Assembly: GCA_028287895.1 (NCBI GenBank)
Contig: JAQBOV010000004.1
Location: 1 to 64,000, forward strand
DNA: 64,000 nt
DNA from: Mucilaginibacter sp.
GTDB taxonomy: Bacteria; Bacteroidota; Bacteroidia; Sphingobacteriales; Sphingobacteriaceae
Reading direction: 5' to 3'
Shown: in pieces, positions 27,816-36,458 of the stretch
Layout of the letters: each line of letters begins with the position of its first letter
How positions within the stretch are numbered: position 1 is the first letter of the stretch
Position numbers and translations under genes: made by a program
The notes under the pieces: generated by a model
Database searches by the model: none
What the model was told of the DNA's origin: nothing
What the model saw: only the letters and a program-made list of their open reading frames with translations

Positions 27816-28280
27816 TCAAATCTTTGTTACCAGCCTTTTCAATGCTGTAATACATCCTGAATGCAGCCCCTCATGAAAGGGCAAAAAGTTCATGGCGTCA
27901 TCAATATTGGCCAGTTCAACCCCGTAGCGTGTAGACCAGGCGGTATATCCTCCAAAGATGTGATGGTTATAATCGCTTTCTAATTGGTCAACTGTGCTGA
28001 ATAACAGGGTTTTGATATTTTCTATCTCTGCCGCATCAACTGATTTTTCCGGTTTTGTACCTTTTCTGTAAGCACTGATAAAATCTTCCTTTATTTTAGG
28101 AGCGAGTCCTGCACTGATATAGCAAATTATTTGCTGGGTGGCTACCAAATGCCCCAGATTCCAAATCACGTTATTATTAAAGCCTTCAGGGATCCGGTTA
28201 AATTGTTCTGTGCTCAGGTCTTTTAGATCTTCAAGCAAAAAAGACCTTGTTTTTCTGATGATTTCAATTTGTTTGGTCAT
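27816..28280 (-). CDS. DinB-superfamily protein
   Basis: This 154-residue four-helix-bundle protein has the DinB metal-ligand pattern: His in VIWNLGHLVATQQ, and the pair in FLPFHEGLHSGCITALKRL near the end. The start MTKQIEIIRKTRSFLLEDLKDLSTEQFNRIPEGFNN matches the family. DinB_2 proteins often act as metal-dependent thiol transferases; the substrate is unknown. It is the first gene of a two-gene operon with the GIY-YIG-like gene and is divergent from the PQQ dehydrogenase operon. Confidence 0.9.
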   Translation of the reverse strand: MTKQIEIIRKTRSFLLEDLKDLSTEQFNRIPEGFNNNVIWNLGHLVATQQIICYISAGLAPKIKEDFISAYRKGTKPEKSVDAAEIENIKTLLFSTVDQLESDYNHHIFGGYTAWSTRYGVELANIDDAMNFLPFHEGLHSGCITALKRLVTKI

Positions 28281-28359
28281 GGTCGTAAATATAGGCCAAT
28301 TCTAAATATTATCGATAAATTAGCATCCCAGCCACATTACCTAAATTCAAACTAAAAAA

Positions 28360-30528
28360 ATGGTCTTCAGAAAAGCATTAGCCTGTTTATTTATCCTGTT
28401 CGTATTTTTTTGTTCATGTAAAAACAATTCAACTGATGAGACCACTTCCTGGGGTGTATACGGCGGATCGAAAAAATCCCAGCATTATTCCTCATTAAAA
28501 CAGATCGATACCGCTAATGTCAGGCAATTGCAGGTCGCCTGGATTTATCATACCAATGACGCTGATACCGCGGCACATTCGCAGATCCAATGCAATCCGA
28601 TAGTGGTAAACGGGCTGCTTTATGGTACTAGCCCGCGATTAAGATTATTCGCGGTGAATGCAGCGACGGGCGTGCAAAAATGGGTCTTTAATCCTGTCGG
28701 AAACACCAATTCATCACCAGCGAATTTTGGCATGAATAATAATCGCGGCGTAACTTACTGGGAAGGTGGCCGGGATAAAAGGATACTGTATTGTGCAGGG
28801 TCAAATATTTATGCTGTAAATGCTGAAAATGGCCGGTTAGTAGCAAGCTTTGGAAATAAAGGCAAAGTTGACCTGCATAAGGATCTAGGTCGTGATGCTA
28901 AAAACAGTTACATAACGGCAACCACGCCCGGGATCATTTATAAGGACCTTTATATCATCGGCAGCCGTGTGAATGAAACCGCCGATGCCGCACCTGGCCA
29001 TATCCGGGCCTATGACGTGCATACGGGTAAACTGAAATGGGTGTTTCATACCATACCTTATCCGGGTGAATATGGGTATAACACCTGGGAAGATACGCTG
29101 GCTTACAAGCATATTGGTTCGGCCAACTCATGGAGCGGGTTCAGTTTGGATGAGAAAAGAGGTTTGCTTTTTGCGCCTACCGGCTCGGCAGCGTATGATT
29201 TTTATGGCGGCAAAAGAAAGGGCAGGGGACTGTTTGCCAATTGTGTGCTTGCTCTGGATGCAGCCACCGGCAGGCTGGTATGGCATTACCAGGTGATCCA
29301 TCATGACATATGGGACAAGGACCTGCCCACTGCGCCGGTATTGGTCACCCTCAGGCGTCAGGGGAAGGATGTTGACGCTGTAGCTCAACCCACCAAACAT
29401 GGATTTATATTCGTATTGGACCGCAGTACGGGTAAGCCGCTATTCCCGGTTAAAGAAACAGCGGTACCCGTAAATTCTGAACTAGCAGGAGAAAAGCCCT
29501 GGCCGCGCCAACCCATACCGACTTTGCCGGTTCCTTTTACCAGGCAAACTTTTACTGAAAAAGACATCAATCCTTATCTGACTGATCGTTCAAAAGCAGA
29601 AGTGCTGAAAAGACTTCGCCGGTACCGTTACGGCAGTATGTTTTTGCCGCCGGGCAAAATACCATCTGTTATCTTTCCGGGATTTGACGGGGGAGCAGAA
29701 TGGGGCGGTCCGGCTTATGACCCCGCTAGCGGAATACTATACATCAATGCCAACGAAATGGCCTGGGTCATGACGATGATCGATTCAAAGCAGGATGCCT
29801 CAAAATCGGAAACCTTTAACCAGGCCGGTGTGCGTCTGTTTACCAATAATTGTATGGGATGCCACGGACAGGACAGGAAGGGCACAGGTAATTACCCGTC
29901 CCTGATCAATATTGGATCAAAATATAAAGATGGTCAGATAAATGCCCTGCTGCAAAACGGCCGGCGCATGATGCCCTCATTCAAGCAGCTGACCGACCAG
30001 GAAAGGCAGGCTATTATAGCATACGTTACCACCAATAAAAAAACAGGCATGAGTGCTTTTGCAGCCGTGCATAAAGCTGTTGATCCTTACCTGGATATTC
30101 CCTACCAAATGACCGGGTATAATAAATTTTTATCCAAAGAGGGCTTGCCTGCTATCGCACCACCATGGGGAACACTCAATGCTGTCAATCTAAATACCGG
30201 GAAAATGGTTTGGCGGGTTGCTTTAGGTAATGATACGGCATTTACGCAAAAAGGGCGGCCGGCTAAAGGGACCGAGAATTATGGCGGCCCGGTGGTTACC
30301 GCAGGCGGATTGATATTTATTGCTGCCACCAAAGACGGAAAAATACGGGCATTTAATAAGCGCAATGGCAAGTTGGAATGGGAAGCCAAATTACCCGCAT
30401 CCGGATTTGCTACGCCAAGTGTGTATGATATTGATGGCACCGAATATGTAGTAATTGCCTGCGGCGGTGGTAAATTGCGGACAACATCCGGGGATGCCTA
30501 CGTAGCTTTTGCATTGGCCAGGCAATAA
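28360..30528 (+). CDS. PQQ-dependent dehydrogenase with C-terminal cytochrome c region (lipoprotein)
   Basis: This 722-residue protein has a lipoprotein-type signal (ACLFILFVFFCSCKNN). A PQQ beta-propeller follows (WGVYGGSKKSQHYSSLKQI, RLRLFAVNAATGVQKW, GRLVWHYQVIHHDIWDKDLP). An inserted cytochrome c domain follows with CMGCH at 498-502 and a probable Met ligand in RRMMPSFKQLTDQERQAI. The last propeller blades close the protein (LNTGKMVWRVALG, GPVVTAGGLIFIAATKDGK, CGGGKLRTTSGDAYVAFAL). This layout matches quinoprotein glucose/sugar dehydrogenases that oxidise the substrate in the periplasm and pass electrons to heme. It heads a four-gene co-directional run. Confidence 0.92.
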   Translation: MVFRKALACLFILFVFFCSCKNNSTDETTSWGVYGGSKKSQHYSSLKQIDTANVRQLQVAWIYHTNDADTAAHSQIQCNPIVVNGLLYGTSPRLRLFAVNAATGVQKWVFNPVGNTNSSPANFGMNNNRGVTYWEGGRDKRILYCAGSNIYAVNAENGRLVASFGNKGKVDLHKDLGRDAKNSYITATTPGIIYKDLYIIGSRVNETADAAPGHIRAYDVHTGKLKWVFHTIPYPGEYGYNTWEDTLAYKHIGSANSWSGFSLDEKRGLLFAPTGSAAYDFYGGKRKGRGLFANCVLALDAATGRLVWHYQVIHHDIWDKDLPTAPVLVTLRRQGKDVDAVAQPTKHGFIFVLDRSTGKPLFPVKETAVPVNSELAGEKPWPRQPIPTLPVPFTRQTFTEKDINPYLTDRSKAEVLKRLRRYRYGSMFLPPGKIPSVIFPGFDGGAEWGGPAYDPASGILYINANEMAWVMTMIDSKQDASKSETFNQAGVRLFTNNCMGCHGQDRKGTGNYPSLINIGSKYKDGQINALLQNGRRMMPSFKQLTDQERQAIIAYVTTNKKTGMSAFAAVHKAVDPYLDIPYQMTGYNKFLSKEGLPAIAPPWGTLNAVNLNTGKMVWRVALGNDTAFTQKGRPAKGTENYGGPVVTAGGLIFIAATKDGKIRAFNKRNGKLEWEAKLPASGFATPSVYDIDGTEYVVIACGGGKLRTTSGDAYVAFALARQ

Positions 30529-30570
30529 AGCCTTTATTTTGTCTAAATTTGCCCCAACAATTTATAGTGA

Positions 30571-32298
30571 ATGCCATCGTCCCATTCAAATAGTCCTCTA
30601 ATAAAGGAAAACCCGGATAAAGCTATCTGGTATTTTTTAGTGTTCTGGACAATTTTAAATGCAGTACAAGCCTATACCCTGGAGATCCATGCTGATGAGG
30701 CTTATTACTGGCTGTACTCCCGCTTTTTAGACTGGGGCTATTACGACCATCCGCCTATGGTGGCCATTTTTATCCGCATTGGGGACAGCCTGGTACACAG
30801 CGAATTCGGGCTGCGTTTAATGACCGTTCTGTCAAGCACCTTATCCTTATCCATACTTTGGCTCATCGTAAAAAAATATGCCGTTGAGGCCAAATGGTTT
30901 ATCCTGGTCGTGTCGGGGATATTTATTTTTCATATCTACGGGTTTATGACCACACCCGATGCGCCGCTGTTTCTATTTACAGTGCTGTTTTATTTTGTCT
31001 ATCAAAAATATCTTGATCAAGATCGTTTAAAATGGGCGCTATCGCTGGCGGTTATTATTGCCTGTTTGCTCTACAGCAAATACCATGGCATATTGCTCAT
31101 TGGGTTTACCGTTTTATCCAATATTAAATTGCTTACCCGTAAGTCGTTTTGGGGGATTGTTTGTCTGTCAGTTGTATGGTATATCCCGCATATCGTATGG
31201 CAGCTTAACCACGGATATCCATCCATTAATTACCATTTGTTTGAACAGTCCTCTGATCATTATAATTTTTCACAAACCTGGACTTATTTCCCGGGACAGT
31301 TGCTGATGGCCGGGCCGTTAATAGGGTGGTTTTTATTTTATAATGCATTCACGACACGTATCAAAGATGCTTTTACCCGGGCCTTGATGGTAAATGCAAT
31401 CGGCACCTTTGCATTTTTCCTTTTAAGCAGCTTTAAGGGAGAAGTGCAGCCGCAGTGGACATTTATTGCCTTTGCCCCTTTGACTATTTTGACCCTTATC
31501 CATTTTAAACAAGCAAGTAACTGGCGGCCATGGTTTAAGTGGCTGGCCATTGTGAACCTGGTTTTTATCGTCATACTGAGGGTGTCTATTATTACAGCGT
31601 CCCCGTTGATCAGAAAGATCGGGCAGGTAAAAAGCCTGTACGGCTTTAAACAGTGGGCGCATGATATCAAACGGAAAGCAGGTGATCATTATGTGGTGTT
31701 TAACGATGGCTTCCAGAATGCCTCCAAGTATGATTTTTATAATAATACCACCAAAGGGTTTGCATATGATGAGCGGTATTACCGGCTTACGCAGTTTGAT
31801 ATATGGCCCATTGAAGAAGGCATTCAGCATAACAGGGCTTATTGGCTGACAAAGTATCCGGTAAAAGGCGTCACTGCAGATACCTTAAACACAAGCGGTG
31901 GCAAATGGTATGGGGGCTGGGTAAATGATGTGCGCACCTATCAGAAGGTGAAAGTAGAAACGGCCTCTTACAAAATAAAGGCGTCACCCGGCAAGGAAAT
32001 CTCGTTTGATCTGAGTATCACAAATCCATATCCCTACACGATAGATTTCAGCAATACGGGTGATCAGCACCGCGTTAACTTTGAGGCTTGTTTGTTCAGG
32101 GATGCCCATATAATTTTGGTGCAGGAAGCAGACAATGACTTTTATAAATTGACATTAAAACAAGGCGAAAGCAAGCATTATAAGTTTAAATTTGTCGCAC
32201 CGAAACAAAAAGGTACCTATACCATGATGTTTTCCCTACGTACAGATCCTTTCCTGGGTAGCAAGAACAGCAGGATTATCAGTTTGACAACCGAATAA
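30571..32298 (+). CDS. GT39 (ArnT/PMT-like) membrane glycosyltransferase
   Basis: This 575-residue protein has about ten membrane helices and a periplasmic C-terminal domain. The first extracytoplasmic loop has the signature HADEAYYWLYSRFLDWGYYDHPPM with acidic Asp42-Glu43, which bind the lipid-phosphate sugar donor in this family. The C-terminal 130 residues look like a beta-sandwich (KIKASPGKEISFDLSITNPY). It transfers a sugar from a polyprenyl-phosphate donor to lipid or protein at the outer side of the inner membrane; the acceptor is unknown. It begins 42 bp after the PQQ dehydrogenase and ends 11 bp before the outer-membrane protein gene, so it is in one operon. A TAAATTTG at 30544-30551 could give an internal promoter. 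Confidence 0.9.
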   Translation: MPSSHSNSPLIKENPDKAIWYFLVFWTILNAVQAYTLEIHADEAYYWLYSRFLDWGYYDHPPMVAIFIRIGDSLVHSEFGLRLMTVLSSTLSLSILWLIVKKYAVEAKWFILVVSGIFIFHIYGFMTTPDAPLFLFTVLFYFVYQKYLDQDRLKWALSLAVIIACLLYSKYHGILLIGFTVLSNIKLLTRKSFWGIVCLSVVWYIPHIVWQLNHGYPSINYHLFEQSSDHYNFSQTWTYFPGQLLMAGPLIGWFLFYNAFTTRIKDAFTRALMVNAIGTFAFFLLSSFKGEVQPQWTFIAFAPLTILTLIHFKQASNWRPWFKWLAIVNLVFIVILRVSIITASPLIRKIGQVKSLYGFKQWAHDIKRKAGDHYVVFNDGFQNASKYDFYNNTTKGFAYDERYYRLTQFDIWPIEEGIQHNRAYWLTKYPVKGVTADTLNTSGGKWYGGWVNDVRTYQKVKVETASYKIKASPGKEISFDLSITNPYPYTIDFSNTGDQHRVNFEACLFRDAHIILVQEADNDFYKLTLKQGESKHYKFKFVAPKQKGTYTMMFSLRTDPFLGSKNSRIISLTTE

Positions 32299-32309
32299 GC
32301 ATTTAATAT

Positions 32310-33329
32310 ATGACTAAAAAGTTCTACCTCATCGCTCTTTTTTCCCTTTTTACAAGCGCCATGGCCGTGGCGCAAACTACGCTTGACGTTAATTTTAATG
32401 GATTAGGATTTCTGGATAACCGCGAGTACAAAGATTTTGTGGCCCGCTCGCGCACCTATTCAGGTACCCGTACTGCTTTGGATTTTGGTCTTAATGTGGA
32501 TAGCCTGAACAGTTTTGTGGTAGGCGCCAATGCCATACATGAGTTTGGTGCAAAACCCTACTTTTTAAAGGTTGACCCGATAGCGTATTATAAGTTTAAT
32601 AATAAAAACTGGTTATTTAATATCGGCGAGTTTCCGCGTGAAGGTTTATTGGATGATTACCCGCGTGCATTGTTGAACGATACGCTGCGTTATTACAGGC
32701 CCAATGTCGAAGGGATGTTTCTGCGCTATCACAATACCAATTTTTTGGAAAATTTATGGATAGACTGGGTGAGCCGGCAGACGGTAACCGACCGGGAACA
32801 ATTTCTGTTTGGCTTGTCGGGTAAATACAGACCGGCAGCTAAAGGGCTTTTTTATATATCACATTATTTTTTGCTGCTGCATGATGCCGGTTCGGCGTCA
32901 GATGCTAACGCCATTACCGATAACGGCGGCGCACAGGTGAAGCTTGGAATTGATCTGACCCACCATACGTTCCTTGATTCCTTATCGTTTGAGGCTGGCG
33001 CAATGACCTCGATCGAAAGGACCAGGGGGATAACCGGACTTCGACTTCCCAAAGGTTTTATAGCCACTGCGTATTTGAGCTGGCACTGGCTGGCGCTGTA
33101 TGATGAATTTTATAGCGGCCAGGGCAGCACTATTTATTATGGCGACGCTTTTTACGAGAAGAAATTTTACAACCGGGCTGATTTTATTATTACGCCCTTT
33201 GCAGCTGATCGCTTGAAAGGCCAGTTTATTTTTAGTGTGCACCGCACCCCGGGATTTACCAGCAATCAGGAAGCCTTCCGGCTGACCTATGATCTGGGCA
33301 GGAGGGTGATCGCAAGGTTTAAGGATTAG
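32310..33329 (+). CDS. outer-membrane beta-barrel protein, unknown function
   Basis: This 339-residue protein has a signal peptide (MTKKFYLIALFSLFTSAMAVAQ) and a regular run of amphipathic strands with aromatic girdle residues (FVVGANAIHEFGAKPYFL, YYKFNNKNWLFNIGEFP, FIATAYLSWHWLALYDEF). It ends in EAFRLTYDLGRRVIARFKD rather than a terminal aromatic residue. I recognise a porin-like barrel but no named family. Its place between a GT39 transferase and YnfA suggests an envelope role. It has no TonB box or plug domain. Confidence 0.75.
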   Translation: MTKKFYLIALFSLFTSAMAVAQTTLDVNFNGLGFLDNREYKDFVARSRTYSGTRTALDFGLNVDSLNSFVVGANAIHEFGAKPYFLKVDPIAYYKFNNKNWLFNIGEFPREGLLDDYPRALLNDTLRYYRPNVEGMFLRYHNTNFLENLWIDWVSRQTVTDREQFLFGLSGKYRPAAKGLFYISHYFLLLHDAGSASDANAITDNGGAQVKLGIDLTHHTFLDSLSFEAGAMTSIERTRGITGLRLPKGFIATAYLSWHWLALYDEFYSGQGSTIYYGDAFYEKKFYNRADFIITPFAADRLKGQFIFSVHRTPGFTSNQEAFRLTYDLGRRVIARFKD

Positions 33330-33353
33330 GTATATTACAAATATTCAAACCAT

Positions 33354-33683
33354 ATGACTTTATTAAAATCACTAATGGTGTTTATACTGGCCGGCCTGTG
33401 TGAGATTGGTGGAGGATATTTGATATGGCAGTGGTTAAAAGCAGATAAGCCTTACTGGTATGGTATTGCAGGAGGAATTATCGTGGCTTTTTATGGGGTA
33501 GCTACCTGGCAGGTAGCTAACTTTGGAAGGGTTTATGCAGCTTACGGCGGGATTTTTATTATAATGGCGTTGCTTTGGGCCTGGAAAGTTGATGGTTTTC
33601 ACCCGGATAAGTGGGATATCATCGGAGCAATAATAGCCTTGAGCGGAGCCTGCATCATCATTTATATGCCGCGGTATAAATAA
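33354..33683 (+). CDS. YnfA/UPF0060 family small membrane protein
   Basis: This 109-residue protein has four membrane helices (LLKSLMVFILAGLCEIGGGY, PYWYGIAGGIIVAFYGVATW, VYAAYGGIFIIMALLWAW, WDIIGAIIALSGACIIIYMP), the conserved CEIGGGYL with its Glu, and GRVYAAYGGIFI. These match the YnfA family, which is related to small multidrug-type transporters. The substrate is unknown in this group. It is the last gene of the four-gene run, 24 bp after the barrel gene. Confidence 0.95.
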   Translation: MTLLKSLMVFILAGLCEIGGGYLIWQWLKADKPYWYGIAGGIIVAFYGVATWQVANFGRVYAAYGGIFIIMALLWAWKVDGFHPDKWDIIGAIIALSGACIIIYMPRYK

Positions 33684-33716
33684 AAACAGACGCACAATCT
33701 GTTTCTGCTTTTTATT
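33684..33716. terminator. terminator after YnfA
   Basis: AAACAGA (33684-33690) and TCTGTTT (33698-33704) form a perfect 7-bp stem with a 7-nt loop, followed by a T-rich run. It lies between the convergent YnfA and head-GIN genes. Confidence 0.7.
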
Positions 33717-33754
33717 TACAATCTGTCAAACATGCCTAATGGGCAGGCACTATA

Positions 33755-34507
33755 TCAATCCCGCTCAATATCTCCGCTACCAGATTTAGAAGAAGAAACA
33801 CTTTTAGCCCCGCCGGTATAGCGGATGTCGCCCGAGCCGGATACCGATGCATCAACCCTGTTGCTGGCATTGACAGAAGCATCGCCCGAACCGGAAACAC
33901 GTACTGCCGTATTTATCGTCATCAGACTGCGGGCAGAAAAATCGCCCGAGCCGCCTACGCTGACCGTAGAATTATCGGCACGGCCGGAAATTTTAACGTC
34001 GCCTGAACCTGAGATACTGCTCTCCAGCGTTTTTACATCCACTCGTCCATATAAATCTCCTGAACCGGATACTCTCAGTTTCAATGAATTGGTGCGGATA
34101 CCCTCTTTAAAGAAAACATCGCCTGAACCTGAGACGCCGATGCTGTTCAGGTCTTTCGCTACGACATAAACGGCTATTTTTTTATGGTTGCCAAATAGGT
34201 CACCCCAATGAAATCCATTATCATTCTTATTATATATTTTCAGCACGCCGCCGCTAACCTCGGTTATAATATGATCAATAATATTGTCAGGCGCTTCTAC
34301 CTTTACCGATTCGGTTGAACCTTGCGTAATATAAACATCAAATGAACCGGCAAGGTTTACCGCATTAAAGCCGGAAAGGTGACGGTCTTCTATTTTGGAT
34401 ATCACTATTTCTCCCCGGGCATGTGTTTTGGCATAAGTATAAGCCGGTCCTGATAACAGGATGGCAGTAAGTAATATTTTAGTTAAAGATCTCATGGTTT
34501 TATTCAT
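33755..34507 (-). CDS. head GIN (DUF2807) domain surface protein
   Basis: The start at 34507 (MNKTMRSLTKILLTAILLSG...AYTYA) gives a signal peptide; 34495 is a close alternative. The frame continues upstream to 34609 through a dispersed DNA repeat, so that extension is not credible. The mature protein has about 220 residues with seven GSGD-type turns, mostly V/ISGSGD (GVSGSGDVFF, RVSGSGDLYG, SISGSGDVKI and so on), the beta-solenoid of putative auto-transporter adhesin head-GIN domains. It begins with DRHLSGFNAVNLAGSFDVYI and VKVEAPDNIIDHI. Its role is probably at the cell surface or periplasm. It ends KSGSGDIERD. Confidence 0.9.
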   Translation of the reverse strand: MNKTMRSLTKILLTAILLSGPAYTYAKTHARGEIVISKIEDRHLSGFNAVNLAGSFDVYITQGSTESVKVEAPDNIIDHIITEVSGGVLKIYNKNDNGFHWGDLFGNHKKIAVYVVAKDLNSIGVSGSGDVFFKEGIRTNSLKLRVSGSGDLYGRVDVKTLESSISGSGDVKISGRADNSTVSVGGSGDFSARSLMTINTAVRVSGSGDASVNASNRVDASVSGSGDIRYTGGAKSVSSSKSGSGDIERD

Positions 34508-34559
34508 TATCAAAAATAAGACGCAGACTGATGCAAAAGGTTGCATGTAAAAATAAAAA

Positions 34560-34634
34560 AAGCCACCCAAACCCTCCGCGGAAGGGATGACTCTAAAAAA
34601 AGTCTTCACTGCCGGGGGAGATTTAGCGGGGGCT
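34560..34634. repeat. dispersed CCCC/GGGG palindromic repeat, copy B
   Basis: The part 34601-34634 (AGTCTTCACTGCCGGGGG, then AGATTTAGCGGGGGC) is the reverse complement of copy A at 26998-27029 with a few changes. The rest (ACCCTCCGCGGAAGGG) is another palindrome not present in copy A. It lies between the M1 peptidase stop and the head-GIN gene. Confidence 0.6.
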
Positions 34635-34635
34635 A

Positions 34636-36297
34636 CTAATCCACCAACACCCCAATATAGTAATTAAAGGTATCCACTTCTAAATTATCTTTGCGGGCAC
34701 CTTCTATATTCAGCGGGGTGAAGCGCATGGTCGGTTTAATATACTGATACTCGCTGCCCTTTAATTTTACTTTTACAGGCATGTTAAAACCCTTGGCATC
34801 GGCTTGCCAGCGGCAATACAATTGGTTGTCTCTGGATGCAAATTCCAATATCGGTAAGTTTTTATAATGCAGGTACTGGTCAAATACCGGCGATAAATTA
34901 ATGCCCGATTGCTCATTGATGTAGTTTACAATATCATCATAAGTTACCGTTTGGTGGTAAAAGGTTTTGTTCAGGCCGCGCAGAATACTGCGCCATTTTT
35001 CATCATCGTTAATAATGGTGCGCACCATATTAAGCAGGTTGCCGCCTTTATAGTACATGTCCCCTGAGCCTTCCTTGTTCACATGATACGGGCCTACGAC
35101 CGGGCGGTCATTAAGGATCGGAAAACGGGTTCCGTGTACATATTCCTGCCCGGCCTGTTTGCCATACCGGCTTTCAATAAACAGCGACTCGGAATAATTG
35201 GTAAAGCTTTCGTGTATCCACATATCGCCAAGATCCTTTGAGGTGATGTTATTGCCAAACCATTCATGCCCGCTCTCATGTACCACAATAAAATCCCATT
35301 TAAGTCCCCAGCCCGTACCCGACAGGTCCCGGCCCAGGTAGCCGTTATGATAATGATTACCATAAGCGGTACCGCTTTGGTGTTCCATGCCCAGGTGATG
35401 CGTTTCAACTAACTTATAGCCATCCTCATAAAAAGGATAAGGGCCAAACCAATGTTCAAATGCGCTTAACATGGGCTTTACATTTTCGCCCCATTGCTTT
35501 TTAGCTTTATCCAGGTTGTAACTCAGGGGCCAGAAATCAAGCGTCAATTTACCCTTTTCTCCGTTAAAAGTATCGGTATAGTGGGCATAATCCCCTATGT
35601 TGGCTTCAATGTCATAATTATTGATCGGGTTAGCTACAAACCAGTCGAACCGGGTATAACCATCTTTGAGTTGAGTCACCTTTCGTAAACGGCCGTTTGA
35701 TACATCCTTTAAGCCTGCCGGTACGCTTATGCTGACAAGCGCACTGTCGACCTCGTCCGCCTGCTGATCTTTATTGGGCCACCATACGCTGGCCCCCATT
35801 CCCTGGCAGGCTGTAGATACCCATGGATGTGCTAACGAATCGACATTATATTCGACCCCGCCGTCCCATGGTGCACGTTTGGCTATGGTTGGATTGCCCG
35901 AATAATAAACGGTAAACTCGTCTTTGCTGCCTTTGGCAATAGTTTGCCCAAAGGTGACAAATACCGCATTGTACTCACGCGTATAAGGAAGCTCCTGTCC
36001 TTTGTAAATCACTTTTTCCACCTTCAGATTAGCAAAAAGGTCGAACTGCAATTTGGTGAAATCCTGCGTTGCGGTAAACGCAAATAGCACATTGCCGCTG
36101 ATGAATTTATTTGGGATATCAAACTTCACATCCAGGTGATAATAATTGATATCGTAACAGGTGCGCAAAGGCGTTAAATTGCCTCTTAAAGAATCAGCAC
36201 GGGTAAATTTTTCTTTGTTCGCGCCTAATTGGGCGAAGGTGTTAAACCTTGTTAGTACCGCGGCTAAAAGTACCAGGAAAAGGATTTTTTTTGTCAT
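34636..36297 (-). CDS. M1-family metallopeptidase
   Basis: This 553-residue enzyme begins with a signal peptide (KILFLVLLAAVLTRFNTFAQ), so it works in the periplasm or outside. The zinc site is VHESGHEWFG (His340, Glu341, His344) with the third ligand Glu363 in MWIHESFTNYSE, exactly 18 residues on. The exopeptidase region reads LGMEHQSGTAYGN in place of GAMEN. The N-terminal beta domain is present (YDINYYHLDVKFDI). Length is short compared with full aminopeptidase N because the C-terminal helical domain is missing. It is a tandem paralogue of the next gene. Substrates are probably peptides. Confidence 0.94.
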   Translation of the reverse strand: MTKKILFLVLLAAVLTRFNTFAQLGANKEKFTRADSLRGNLTPLRTCYDINYYHLDVKFDIPNKFISGNVLFAFTATQDFTKLQFDLFANLKVEKVIYKGQELPYTREYNAVFVTFGQTIAKGSKDEFTVYYSGNPTIAKRAPWDGGVEYNVDSLAHPWVSTACQGMGASVWWPNKDQQADEVDSALVSISVPAGLKDVSNGRLRKVTQLKDGYTRFDWFVANPINNYDIEANIGDYAHYTDTFNGEKGKLTLDFWPLSYNLDKAKKQWGENVKPMLSAFEHWFGPYPFYEDGYKLVETHHLGMEHQSGTAYGNHYHNGYLGRDLSGTGWGLKWDFIVVHESGHEWFGNNITSKDLGDMWIHESFTNYSESLFIESRYGKQAGQEYVHGTRFPILNDRPVVGPYHVNKEGSGDMYYKGGNLLNMVRTIINDDEKWRSILRGLNKTFYHQTVTYDDIVNYINEQSGINLSPVFDQYLHYKNLPILEFASRDNQLYCRWQADAKGFNMPVKVKLKGSEYQYIKPTMRFTPLNIEGARKDNLEVDTFNYYIGVLVD

Positions 36298-36458
36298 TGA
36301 TATTCTTATTTAGTATTCAAAATGCGATCGAAAATGTCATCGAACGACAGCGAGAAGTTATGAAAGATACAAAGCGGACTATGCATTTGTATAGGATTTT
36401 TCCTGGACCCTCAGTCCATCTTTGCTGCCCTTAGAAATGACATCAGTTTTATAACTCT

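Noticed and set aside
33825..34169. 114-codon plus-strand frame full of SPEPDT
   Set aside because: It is the antisense of the GSGD repeats of the head-GIN gene.
34508..34609. N-terminal extension of the head-GIN protein
   Set aside because: Encoded by a dispersed DNA repeat and by hydrophobic residues before a perfectly good signal peptide start.
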